This document shows, piece by piece, positions 27,171 through 34,755 of a stretch of 35,684 bases of DNA (the first letter of the stretch is position 1; every line of letters begins with the position of its first letter). The translations under genes and the position numbers were made by a program. Source of the DNA: Streptomyces sp. GKU 895 (GTDB taxonomy: Bacteria; Actinomycetota; Actinomycetes; Streptomycetales; Streptomycetaceae); contig MWJO01000090.1 in the NCBI GenBank assembly GCA_002027195.1, forward strand, positions 1 through 35,684, in the 5' to 3' direction. The notes beneath the pieces were generated by a model. The model saw only the letters and a program-made list of their open reading frames with translations, searched no databases and was not told the DNA's origin.

Positions 27171-28033
27171 GCACAAGCACGCACACGCTCACCGAAACCG
27201 CCTCCGGCTACCAGCCCCGCCACACCCTCCCCCTCCGCGTAGAGCTGGTCCGCCAGCTCAAACGCCGCCGCACGATGGTGATGTTCGGCATCCTCGCCGC
27301 CCTCCCCTTCGTGCTGCTGATCGCGTTCGCGATCGGGGGCGAGCCCGGCGGCCGCAACAACACCGTCTCCCTGATGGACACGGCGACCGCGTCCGGCGCC
27401 AACTTCGCCGCCGTCAACCTGTTCGTGTCCGCGGGCTTCCTGCTGGTCATCCCGGTCGCCCTGTTCTGCGGCGACACGGTCGCGTCGGAGGCCGGCTGGT
27501 CCTCCCTGCGCTATCTGCTGGCCGCCCCTGTGCCGAGGGCCCGCCTCCTGTGGTCCAAGCTGGTGGTCGGCCTCGGCCTGAGCCTGGCCGCGATGATCCT
27601 GCTGCCGGTCGTGGCGCTGGCCGTGGGCACGGCCGCGTACGGCTGGGGTTCGCTGGAGATCCCGACGGGCGGTGCCCTGTCACCGGGCACCGCGGCCGGA
27701 CGGCTCGTGATCGTCGTCGCGTTCATCTTCGTGTCCCAACTCGTCACCGCCGGGCTCGCGTTCTGGCTCTCGACCCGCACCGACGCCCCGCTCGGCGCGG
27801 TCGGCGGCGCGGTGGGCCTGACGATCGTCGGCAACGTCCTGGACGCGGTGACCGCCCTCGGCGACTGGCGCGACTTCCTGCCCGCGCACTGGCAATTCGC
27901 GTGGGCGGACGCCGTCCAGCCCAGCATGGAGTGGTCCGGCATGATCCAGGGCGCCGCGGTCTCGGTAACGTACGCCCTCGTGCTGTTCGCGCTGGCCTTC
28001 CGCGGTTTCGCCCGCAAGGACGTGGTCTCCTAG
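27167..28033 (+). CDS. ABC-2 type transporter permease
   Basis: A 288-residue membrane protein with about six hydrophobic helices: RRTMVMFGILAALPFVLLIAFAIG, then AAVNLFVSAGFLLVIPVALFCG, a long hydrophobic middle, and a last helix near AAVSVTYALVLFALAF. The cytosolic segment DTVASEAGWSSLRYLLAAPVPRARLLWSKL is the typical ABC-2 coupling region. ATG 27167 follows GGAGG and overlaps the stop of the fused ATPase (ATGA), so the two products are surely made together and form one transporter. No solute-binding protein is present, so this is an exporter or a membrane-component flippase. Confidence 0.92.
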   Translation: MSTSTHTLTETASGYQPRHTLPLRVELVRQLKRRRTMVMFGILAALPFVLLIAFAIGGEPGGRNNTVSLMDTATASGANFAAVNLFVSAGFLLVIPVALFCGDTVASEAGWSSLRYLLAAPVPRARLLWSKLVVGLGLSLAAMILLPVVALAVGTAAYGWGSLEIPTGGALSPGTAAGRLVIVVAFIFVSQLVTAGLAFWLSTRTDAPLGAVGGAVGLTIVGNVLDAVTALGDWRDFLPAHWQFAWADAVQPSMEWSGMIQGAAVSVTYALVLFALAFRGFARKDVVS

Positions 28034-28180
28034 GTCAACGGAAGATCGCATACCGGTCTCAACGGCCCTGCACCGTGCCCTCTTCGAGACCCTTCCGCAA
28101 CGCTCCGTGACGCACGTTCCGGCTCCCTGGCCCGTCACAGTCACAGAAGTCGACGTCAACGGACCAAGGGGGCACGGAAG

Positions 28181-29701
28181 ATGGAGCGGTATCGAATACG
28201 GCGCCTGCGCACGGCGTTGCTCGCGGTGACCGCGGCGGGCGGCCTGCTGCTGACCGGCTGCAGCGGGACGGACGACGGTGGCGGCGACAAAGCGTCGGAC
28301 AGCTCGGGCAGGGGATACGCCCCCGCACCCGAGGGCGAGCAACAGAGCAGTCCGGACGACTCCCGCGAGGTCGCTCCCTCACCCGACTACCTCTCCACCT
28401 TCGCCCTCGACGTCGACACCGCCTCCTACGGCTACGCCCGCCGCACCCTCGCCGACGGCCGGCTGCCCGACCCGTCCACGGTCCGGCCGGAGGAGTTCGT
28501 CAACAGCTTCCGCCAGGACTACGACCGCCCCGACGGCAACGGCTTCACGGTCACCGTCGACGGCGCCCGCACCACCGAGGACGACTGGTCCCTGGTCCGC
28601 GTGGGCCTCGCCACCCGCGGCGCCGAGGACGCCGACGACCGCCCGCCCGCCGCGCTCACCTTCGTCATCGACATCTCGGGCTCGATGGGCGAACCGGGCC
28701 GCCTGGACCTGGCCAAGGACTCCCTCGACACGATGACGGACCAGCTCCGCGACGACGACTCCGTCGCGATCGTCACCTTCAGCGACGAGGCCGAGCGGGT
28801 CCTGCCGATGACCCGTCTCGACGGCCGCCGCGGCGAGGTCCACGACGCGATCGACAGCCTGGAGCCCACCGACTCCACCAACCTCGGCGCGGGCGTCGAG
28901 ACCGGCTACGAGACCGCCGAGGACGGCCTGCGCGAGGACGCCACCAACCGGGTCGTCCTCATCTCCGACGCCCTCGCCAACACCGGCGACACCGACTCCG
29001 AGAGCATCCTCGAACGCATCGCGAGCGAGCGCCGCGAGCACGGCATCACCCTCTTCGGCGTCGGCGTCGGCAGCGACTACGGCGACGAGCTGATGGAGGA
29101 GCTCGCCGACAAGGGCGACGGCCACACCGCCTACGTCTCCGACGACGAGGACGCCCGCAAGGTCTTCGTCGAGCAACTCCCGCAGAACATCGACCTGACC
29201 GCCCGCGACGCCAAGGCCCAGGTCGCCTTCGACCCCGAGACGGTCCGGGAGTTCCGCCTGGTCGGCTACGACGACCGCAAGGTCGCCGACGACGACTTCC
29301 GCGACGACCGCGTCGACGGCGGCGAGGTCGGCCCCGGCCACACCGTCACCGCCCTGTACGCCGTCCGCACCAAGGAGGGCGCCGACGGCCACCTCGCCAC
29401 GGCGAGCGTCCGCTGGCTCGACCCCGAGACCCGCGATCCCCACGAGGAGTCCGGCCAGTTGGAGACCGATGCGCTGGACACCTCGGTCCACCGCGCGAGC
29501 TCCCGCTTCCAAGTCACCACCCTGGCCGCCTACTTCGCCGACACCCTCCGCTCCACCGACGGCAACCGCACCTCCCTGCCGGGCTGCCCCTCCCTGTCCG
29601 AACTGAGCGACGAGGCGCGGGACTTGGCACGGACCACGGAGGACGAGGACGTGTCACAACTGGCCGACGCGATCGGCGAGGCCCAGCGCCTCCACGACTG
29701 A
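28181..29701 (+). CDS. Lipoprotein with von Willebrand factor A domain (YfbK-like)
   Basis: A 506-residue lipoprotein: basic start MERYRIRRLR, lipobox LLTGC (Cys27), then an Asp/Gly/Ser-rich linker. An N-terminal region (about 65-150, YLSTFALDVDTASYGYARRTL...VRPEEFVNSF) is the domain found before VWA in YfbK-type proteins. The VWA domain has a complete MIDAS: DISGSM (Asp164, Ser166, Ser168), Thr in DSTNLGAG, and Asp in LISDALANTG. The C-terminal part (about 340-500) matches the DUF3520-like region. It should bind a divalent cation and a partner protein at the outer membrane face. It lies 147 nt after the permease, so it may or may not be in that operon. Partner unknown. Confidence 0.88.
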   Translation: MERYRIRRLRTALLAVTAAGGLLLTGCSGTDDGGGDKASDSSGRGYAPAPEGEQQSSPDDSREVAPSPDYLSTFALDVDTASYGYARRTLADGRLPDPSTVRPEEFVNSFRQDYDRPDGNGFTVTVDGARTTEDDWSLVRVGLATRGAEDADDRPPAALTFVIDISGSMGEPGRLDLAKDSLDTMTDQLRDDDSVAIVTFSDEAERVLPMTRLDGRRGEVHDAIDSLEPTDSTNLGAGVETGYETAEDGLREDATNRVVLISDALANTGDTDSESILERIASERREHGITLFGVGVGSDYGDELMEELADKGDGHTAYVSDDEDARKVFVEQLPQNIDLTARDAKAQVAFDPETVREFRLVGYDDRKVADDDFRDDRVDGGEVGPGHTVTALYAVRTKEGADGHLATASVRWLDPETRDPHEESGQLETDALDTSVHRASSRFQVTTLAAYFADTLRSTDGNRTSLPGCPSLSELSDEARDLARTTEDEDVSQLADAIGEAQRLHD

Positions 29702-29733
29702 CTCGCACATCAGTCCAGGTGCTGCCGGCCCCA

Positions 29734-29761
29734 TTGACCTTTCCTTACGCGTGAGTAAGTT
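29734..29761 (+). promoter_or_regulatory. Promoter with embedded operator upstream of the acyl-CoA ligase
   Basis: TTGACC (29734-29739), a 16-nt spacer and TAAGTT (29756-29761) form a plausible promoter. The dyad TTACGCGTGAGTAA (29745-29758; TTAC...GTAA outer arms) overlaps the spacer and -10. TTAC-N6-GTAA dyads are typical of TetR/FadR-like repressors of fatty acid genes, so lipid-responsive repression is likely (inference). Confidence 0.65.
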
Positions 29762-29794
29762 GACGTCCCAGTCAGCGCCGACCGGGGAGCCGTC

Positions 29795-31720
29795 ATGGGC
29801 GTACGCAAGGATCTGAAGCGGGCGAAACAGCGCACCGACCTGGCGAACCGCACCGAGGTCGAGATCGTCAGGGACGACCGGGGGGTGGTCCGCGAGGCCC
29901 GCGCCGCCCCCCTCGCGCCGCCCGCCCCGGCCGGCAGCACCGCCGACATCCCCTTCGCCAACGCGGCCGAGGCACCCGGCGCCGTGGTCCTGCGCCGCAA
30001 GCGGGGCGACACCTGGCAGCCCGTCACGGCCGCCGCGTTCGCCCACGAAGTCACCGCGGTGGCGAAGGGGTTGATCGCGGCGGGCCTCGAACCGGGCGGC
30101 CGGGTCGCGGTGATGTCCCGCACCCGCTACGAGTGGACGGTCCTGGACTTCGCGATCTGGGCCGCGGGCGGCCAGAGCGTCCCGATCTACGCCACCTCCT
30201 CGGCGGAACAGGTGGAGTGGATCGTCCGCGACTCGGGCGCCCGCCACGTCATCACCGAGACCGCGGAGAACGCCGACACGGTGGCGACGGGCACCGCCCG
30301 CCACCAAGAACCGCCTCACATCTGGCAGTTGGAGCCCGACGGTCTGGCCCCCATCGCGGAACTCGGCCGCGACCTCCCCGACGAGGAGGTCACCAAGCGC
30401 CGCACGAGCCTGACCCCCGACACCGTGGCGACCATCTGCTACACCTCCGGCACCACCGGAAAACCCAAGGGCTGCGTCCTCACCCACGCCAACCTGTACG
30501 CCGAGGCCGCCAACACCGTCGAGCTGCTGCACCCCATCTTCAAGGAGGTCACCCGCCAGGTCGCCTCGACGCTCCTCTTCCTCCCGCTGGCCCACATCCT
30601 CGGCCGCACCCTCCAGATCGCCTGCCTGATGGCCCGTATCGAGATCGGCCACTGCCCGAGCATCAAGCCCGACGAACTCCGGCCCGCCCTCAAGGAGTTC
30701 CGCCCCACCTTCCTGGTCGGCGTCCCGTACCTCTTCGAGAAGATCCACGACACCGGCCGCGCCACCGCAGAGAAGATGGGCCGTGCCGCCTCCTTCGACC
30801 GCGCCGACCGCATCGCCGTCCGCTTCGGCGAGCGCTACCTGGAGAAGTTCCTCGGCCGCGGCAAGGGCCCGGGCCCCGGCCTCTACGCCGCCTGGGCCCT
30901 GTACGACCTGCTGGTCTACCGCCGGGTCCGCAAGGAACTCGGCGGCCGCATGCGCTACGCCATCAGCGGCGGCTCGCCACTCGACCGCGATCTCAACCTG
31001 TTCTTCTACGCCGCCGGGATCATCGTCTACGAGGGCTACGGCCTGACCGAGACGAGCGCGGCCGCCACGATCGTCCCGCCCCTGCGCCCCCGCCCGGGCA
31101 CGGTCGGCGTCCCGGTCCCCGGCACCGCGGTACGCATCGCCGACGACGGCGAGGTGCTGATCAAGGGCGGCATCGTCTTCGGCGCGTACTGGAACAACCC
31201 GGCCGCGACCGACGCCGTGCTCCAGGACGACTGGTTCGCCACCGGCGACCTCGGCTCACTCGACGCGGACGGCTACCTCACCATCACCGGCCGCAAGAAG
31301 GACATCCTCGTCACCTCCGGCGGCAAGAACGTCTCCCCGGCCGTCCTGGAGGACCGGCTGCGCAGCCGCTCACCGGTCGGCCAGTGCCTCGTCGTCGGCG
31401 ACAACCGCCCCTTCGTCGCCGCCCTGATCACCCTCGACCCCGAGGCGGTCGCCCACTGGCTGGCCGTCCGCAGACGCCCCGCCGACACCCCGCTGTCCGA
31501 ACTCGTCCGCGACCCCGCGCTGCGCGCGGCCGTCCAGAAGGCCGTGGACCACGCCAACGAGGCCGTCTCGCGCGCCGAGTCGATCCGCGCCTTCACCCTG
31601 GTCGAGGGCGAGTTCACCGAGGACAACGGCCTGCTCACGCCGTCCCTGAAGGTCAAGCGGCACGCGGTCCTCGCGGCGTACGCCGAGGAGATCGAGGCGC
31701 TCTACCGCAAGCAGCGGTAG
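29795..31720 (+). CDS. Long-chain acyl-CoA synthetase (AMP-forming, FadD15-like)
   Basis: A 641-residue adenylate-forming enzyme that activates fatty acids to acyl-CoA through an acyl-AMP. Motifs: A3 P-loop YTSGTTGKPKGC (from Tyr216), FLPLAHILGRT, GVPYLFEKIH, A5 GYGLTETSA, ATGDLGSLDADGYLTITGRKKDILVTSGGKNVSP (A7-A8 hinge), and the C-terminal catalytic lysine in LLTPSLKVKR. The LLTPSLKVKR ending and length fit the FadD15/AMP-binding long-chain group rather than short-chain ligases. An extra Arg/Ala/Pro-rich N-terminus of about 45 residues precedes the domain. ATG 29795 follows GGGGAG. Monocistronic; a strong bidirectional hairpin follows. Confidence 0.93.
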   Translation: MGVRKDLKRAKQRTDLANRTEVEIVRDDRGVVREARAAPLAPPAPAGSTADIPFANAAEAPGAVVLRRKRGDTWQPVTAAAFAHEVTAVAKGLIAAGLEPGGRVAVMSRTRYEWTVLDFAIWAAGGQSVPIYATSSAEQVEWIVRDSGARHVITETAENADTVATGTARHQEPPHIWQLEPDGLAPIAELGRDLPDEEVTKRRTSLTPDTVATICYTSGTTGKPKGCVLTHANLYAEAANTVELLHPIFKEVTRQVASTLLFLPLAHILGRTLQIACLMARIEIGHCPSIKPDELRPALKEFRPTFLVGVPYLFEKIHDTGRATAEKMGRAASFDRADRIAVRFGERYLEKFLGRGKGPGPGLYAAWALYDLLVYRRVRKELGGRMRYAISGGSPLDRDLNLFFYAAGIIVYEGYGLTETSAAATIVPPLRPRPGTVGVPVPGTAVRIADDGEVLIKGGIVFGAYWNNPAATDAVLQDDWFATGDLGSLDADGYLTITGRKKDILVTSGGKNVSPAVLEDRLRSRSPVGQCLVVGDNRPFVAALITLDPEAVAHWLAVRRRPADTPLSELVRDPALRAAVQKAVDHANEAVSRAESIRAFTLVEGEFTEDNGLLTPSLKVKRHAVLAAYAEEIEALYRKQR

Positions 31721-31735
31721 CCCCCGCACAGCCGA

Positions 31736-31770
31736 ACGGCGGGCCACCGGAGGAACCGGTGACCCGCCGT
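31736..31770. terminator. Bidirectional terminator between acyl-CoA ligase and rodlin
   Basis: ACGGCGGGCCACCGG (31736-31750) pairs with CCGGTGACCCGCCGT (31756-31770) over 15 positions, with one C-A/G-U type imperfection and a 5-nt loop. It lies 16 nt after the ligase stop and 18 nt beyond the stop of the convergent rodlin gene. Confidence 0.85.
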
Positions 31771-31787
31771 GGCGGGAGATCCGAGGA

Positions 31788-32183
31788 TCAGCCGTTGTGC
31801 TGGCCGTTGCCGGAGAGGGCCGAGATGTCGTCCAGGATGTGCGACAGCGGCTCGTCGCCCTTGGCCTGGGTGGAGTTCTCGACACACTGCTGGTTCTGCG
31901 GCGCCGACAGGATCGGCACGTCCTGCAGGACACCGACGGCGACAACGCCGAGGAGACCCTGGGCGTTCAGCTTCGCCGGCAGGCCGACACAAGGCTTGTT
32001 CAGCGAACCCTGAACCAGCGAGAGCTGCGGGCTCATGTCGCCGAAGGTCGCCGAGTTGCCGAACTCCTGCGAGGCGCCGTTGCCGCTGGCGGACGTGGTG
32101 CCGTCGTCACCGATGGCCATGGCGGGGGAGCCGGCGCCGACAACGGTGGCGGCGATAGCCGCGGTTGCCCACAGCTTCTTCAT
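31788..32183 (-). CDS. Rodlin (third copy)
   Basis: A 131-residue secreted rodlin, a surface protein that with chaplins forms the rodlet layer of aerial hyphae and spores. Signal peptide MKKLWATAAIAATVVGAGSPAMA, then IGDDGTTSASGNGASQEFGNSATFGDMSPQ and the family core VLQDVPILSAPQNQQCVENSTQAKGDEPLSHILDDIS. Two cysteines are conserved among all three rodlins here (KPC and QQC). I prefer ATG 32183, because GAAGGG is 7 nt before it; ATG 32189 is too close. A CGCAAC-N17-CGTTGA element lies upstream. It is separated from the divergent rodlin pair by the LCP gene. Confidence 0.92.
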   Translation of the reverse strand: MKKLWATAAIAATVVGAGSPAMAIGDDGTTSASGNGASQEFGNSATFGDMSPQLSLVQGSLNKPCVGLPAKLNAQGLLGVVAVGVLQDVPILSAPQNQQCVENSTQAKGDEPLSHILDDISALSGNGQHNG

Positions 32184-32230
32184 GTTCATTCCCTTCGAGA
32201 AGCGGACTCCGGTGAGGAGCTGCGTGATCG

Positions 32231-32259
32231 TCAACGGCCGCACCCCGGCCGGGGTTGCG
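32231..32259 (-). promoter_or_regulatory. Sigma-BldN-like promoter of the third rodlin
   Basis: On the minus strand, CGCAAC (32254-32259), a 17-nt spacer and CGTTGA (32231-32236) are close to the BldN consensus as I remember it (CGTAAC-N16-CGTTGA). The spacer holds most of a perfect 14-bp palindrome, ACCCCGGCCGGGGT (32242-32255). Confidence 0.6.
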
Positions 32260-32290
32260 CTCTTTGCCCCGATTGGCCCAGCGCGTGTCC

Positions 32291-32308
32291 GGGGCGCCCG
32301 GGCGCCCC
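32291..32308 (-). terminator. Palindrome after the LCP gene
   Basis: GGGGCGCCCGGGCGCCCC is perfectly self-complementary and begins 11 nt beyond the LCP stop on the minus strand. As RNA it can form a short stem with a tight loop; a terminator is likely but there is no U tract. Confidence 0.5.
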
Positions 32309-32318
32309 CGCCGCGCAC

Positions 32319-33343
32319 TCATGTGCAGGCGAACCGGCTCCCCCGCACCGGGGCGTAACCCATCAGGCTGGGCGGGTCCTTGGGCTTGGGATCGGCGTCG
32401 GCCTTCAGCAGCGGCCGGTCGGCGCGCAGCTTGGCGAACATCGCGTCCGCCCGCTTGCGGTCCCAGGCCAGCGTCGAGCCGATGCCCGGCTTGGTCGGGT
32501 TGAACCCGGCGATCGGCACGGTCGTGAACTCCAGGGCCGCGCGGGCACCTTGTCCAGGGCTGCCGCCAGCTCCACCAGCTCGCCCGCGGCGAATCCCTGC
32601 TCGACCTTCCCGGACCCGAGCAGCGTGTCCACCACCCGCGCCATGCCCACCGGGTCGGTCAGCGCCTTCTTGGCCTTCAGCCCGCGCAGGGCGTTCACCA
32701 GGAACCGCTGCTGGCGCTGGATGCGCCCGAGGTCGGCACTGCGGTCGACGTGCCGGGAGCGCACGTACTGCAACGCGGGCCCGCCCTTCAGACGGTGTTT
32801 GCCGGGCTTGAGGTGCAGCTTCGTCGCCGAGTCCTTCAGCGTCCGCGCGGTGCACACCTCCACCCCGCCGACCTTGTTCACGGAGTCGATGAAACGCCGG
32901 AAGTCCACCTGGACGAACCGGTCGATCCGCACCCCGGTCATCGACTCGACCGTGTTCACGGTGAGCGCGGGACCGCCCTCGGCGTACGCGCCGTTGATCT
33001 TCGAGGGGTGCGAGGCGTGCTCCTTTCCGCTGTCGGAGTCGCGGTACGGCGGGATGTCCGCGTAGGAGTCACGCGGCATGCTCACCACGCTGACCCGGTC
33101 CCGGCGCGCGGAGACGTGCACCAGCATCAGGACGTCGGTGCAGTTGCAGGCGATGCCGCCGGCGTGGAACTTGCGCTTCTCGGCGGCGGTGATGGTGTCC
33201 CGGCTGTCCGTGCCCATCAGCACGATGTTGAGGGGGCGGGGGGCCTGCCGCTCGGGGAAGGCGGTACTGCCGAGCAGGGTCGAGCCGGCAGCGAGGACGA
33301 GTACGGGGATGGCCAGGGAAGAAAGGGTTCTCTTCGTCGTCAC
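32319..33343 (-). CDS. LytR-CpsA-Psr (LCP) family glycopolymer transferase, frameshifted
   Basis: A membrane-anchored enzyme that attaches wall teichoic-type polymers to peptidoglycan on the cell surface. GTG 33343 starts a hydrophobic anchor (LSSLAIPVLVLAAGSTLLGS). LCP core: NIVLMGTDSR, CNCTDVLMLVHVS, VSVVSMPRDSY (catalytic-site Arg/Asp), INGAYAEGG, VGGVEVCTA, and YVRSRHVDRSADLGRIQRQQRFL. The frame is lost at the CC pair 32537-32538. One added base restores DKVPARALEFTTVPIAGFNP and carries on to the stop at 32319, giving about 341 residues. No Shine-Dalgarno sequence is obvious, and the start lies 17 nt from the rodlin terminator. Its place between rodlin genes suggests a role in the aerial wall, but that is inference. 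Confidence 0.87.
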
Positions 33344-33359
33344 GCGACGCACGCTAAAA

Positions 33360-33391
33360 CAGCGGGCCGCCGGGAAACCGGCGGCCCGCTG
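33360..33391 (-). terminator. Rho-independent terminator of the central rodlin gene
   Basis: A perfect 14-bp stem, CAGCGGGCCGCCGG (33360-33373) with CCGGCGGCCCGCTG (33378-33391), and a 4-nt loop. On the minus strand it is followed by TTTT, the classic intrinsic form. It starts 56 nt beyond the rodlin stop and separates it from the LCP gene. Confidence 0.93.
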
Positions 33392-33446
33392 ACGGGGGCT
33401 CAGATTGCAGCCCCAAGGCTCAGAGAACGGAGCCCCTGAGGACGGC

Positions 33447-33845
33447 TCAGTGGTTGTCCTTGCCGTTGCCCGCCAGGACGGAGATGTCGTCCAGGATGTG
33501 CGACAGCGGCTCGTCGCCCTTGGCCTGCGTGGAGTTCTCGACACACTGCTGGTTCTGCGGGGCCGACAGGATCGGCACGTCCTGCAGAACGCCGACGGCG
33601 CCGAGGCCGATGAGACCCTGGAGGTTCGCCTTGGCCGGCAGGCCGATGCAGGGCTTGTTGAACGAGCCCTGGATGAGGGCCATCTGCGGGCTCATGTTGC
33701 CGTACGTGGCCGAGTTGCCGAACGACTGGTGCGCACCGTTGCCACTGGCGGAGGTGGTGCCGTCGTTCCCGATGGCCATGGCGGGGGAGGCGACACCGAC
33801 GACGGAAGCGGCGACCGCGGCGGAAGCCAGAACCTTCTTGATCAC
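33447..33845 (-). CDS. rdlB: Rodlin (RdlB position)
   Basis: A 132-residue secreted rodlin. The signal peptide MIKKVLASAAVAASVVGVASPAMA starts at GTG 33845, with GAAGGGA about 10 nt before. The mature protein begins IGNDGTTSASGNGAHQSFGNSATYGNMSPQ and ends AGNGKDNH. The core VLQDVPILSAPQNQQCVENS is identical to that of the third rodlin. It is divergent from the next rodlin across 261 nt, as rdlA and rdlB are in S. coelicolor; the letter is assigned by position only. A BldN-like element (AGGAAC-N16-AGTTGA) lies upstream, and a strong terminator follows. Confidence 0.93.
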   Translation of the reverse strand: MIKKVLASAAVAASVVGVASPAMAIGNDGTTSASGNGAHQSFGNSATYGNMSPQMALIQGSFNKPCIGLPAKANLQGLIGLGAVGVLQDVPILSAPQNQQCVENSTQAKGDEPLSHILDDISVLAGNGKDNH

Positions 33846-33890
33846 TTGCTAGTCCCTTCTGAAGAAACCCCGTCCACCGGAGCGCACTGG

Positions 33891-33918
33891 TCAACTGGCC
33901 GGGACCCGCTTGGTTCCT
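33891..33918 (-). promoter_or_regulatory. Sigma-BldN-like promoter of rdlB
   Basis: On the minus strand, AGGAAC (33913-33918), a 16-nt spacer and AGTTGA (33891-33896), with 4/6 and 5/6 matches to the remembered CGTAAC/CGTTGA consensus. It lies 46 nt before the start codon. Confidence 0.5.
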
Positions 33919-34025
33919 GGCATTCACTCCGATGGCCCACAAAGGAAGCGGGCGAACCCGATATCGGGGCGGGCGGACCTTTCCGTGAATTCGCTGTGCG
34001 TACGCGGCCCGATCGGGTGAAGCGT

Positions 34026-34053
34026 CGAAACCATTCCCCGTCCAGGGGGTTGA
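34026..34053 (+). promoter_or_regulatory. Sigma-BldN-like promoter of rdlA
   Basis: CGAAAC (34026-34031), a 16-nt spacer and GGTTGA (34048-34053), with 5/6 matches in each hexamer to the remembered consensus. It ends 53 nt before the rdlA ATG. Confidence 0.6.
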
Positions 34054-34106
34054 TGCGGAGGCAGGAGCATGCGTCGTGGTGATGCACGCCAGGAAAGGAA
34101 ACCCAA

Positions 34107-34508
34107 ATGCTGAAGAAGGCAATGGCCGCTGCGGCGGTCGCCGCCTCCGTCGTCGGTGCGGCCTCCCCGGCCATGGCCATCGGGAACGACGGCACCACCT
34201 CGGCCAGCGGCAACGAGGCCCACTCGAAGTTCGGCAACTCGATCACCAAGGGCAACATGAGCCCCCAGGCCACGCTGGTGCAGGGCACCGCCAACAAGCT
34301 CTGCCTCGGGGTGCCGGTGAAGGCCAACGCCCAGGCCATCCTCGGTATCATCGCCGCCGTCGGTGTGGCCCAGGACGTGCCGATCCTGTCGGCCCCGCAG
34401 AACCAGCAGTGCGCCGACAACTCCACCCAGGCCAAGGGTGACGAGCCGGTGTCGCACATCCTGGACGACATCTCCGTCCTGGCGGGCAACGGCACGGGCA
34501 ACCACTGA
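34107..34508 (+). CDS. rdlA: Rodlin (RdlA position)
   Basis: A 133-residue secreted rodlin with signal peptide MLKKAMAAAAVAASVVGAASPAMA and mature start IGNDGTTSASGNEAHSKFGNS. The core AQDVPILSAPQNQQCADNSTQAKGDEPVSHILDDISVLAGNG is close to the other two, but it is the most divergent of the three (KLCLGVPVKANAQAILGIIAAVG). ATG 34107 follows AGGAAAGGAAA. It is divergent from rdlB and next to the chaplin genes, matching the position of rdlA in S. coelicolor. A T5 hairpin terminator follows. Confidence 0.93.
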   Translation: MLKKAMAAAAVAASVVGAASPAMAIGNDGTTSASGNEAHSKFGNSITKGNMSPQATLVQGTANKLCLGVPVKANAQAILGIIAAVGVAQDVPILSAPQNQQCADNSTQAKGDEPVSHILDDISVLAGNGTGNH

Positions 34509-34539
34509 TCCCTCCGCTCGACAGAGCACGGATCTGAAG

Positions 34540-34583
34540 GCTCGGGCCGCCCGAATTCCCCGCGGGCTGCCCGGGCCTTTTTC
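34540..34583 (+). terminator. Intrinsic terminator of rdlA
   Basis: GGCTCGGGC (34540-34548) pairs with GCCCGGGCC (34570-34578), with one wobble pair, and is followed by TTTTT (34579-34583). It starts 31 nt after the rodlin stop. Confidence 0.85.
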
Positions 34584-34755
34584 CGCCACTCAGGCGAACC
34601 GTTTCTCCTCATATGGGGGGCCGGTGTCAATTCTGTGAAGGCGTTCGAGTGAATTACCAGGCGCCACACGTTCCGTAGTTTCCCTGGATGTCTATCCCTC
34701 GTTTACAGCCTGCAGGTCACGTCATTGGGGCATGACCGCAGAGAAGGGATAGCTC

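Noticed and set aside
34673..34705. BldN promoter for the short chaplin (CGTAGT ... CGTTTA)
   Set aside because: The spacer is 20 nt, too long for the 16-17 expected, and the matches are weak.
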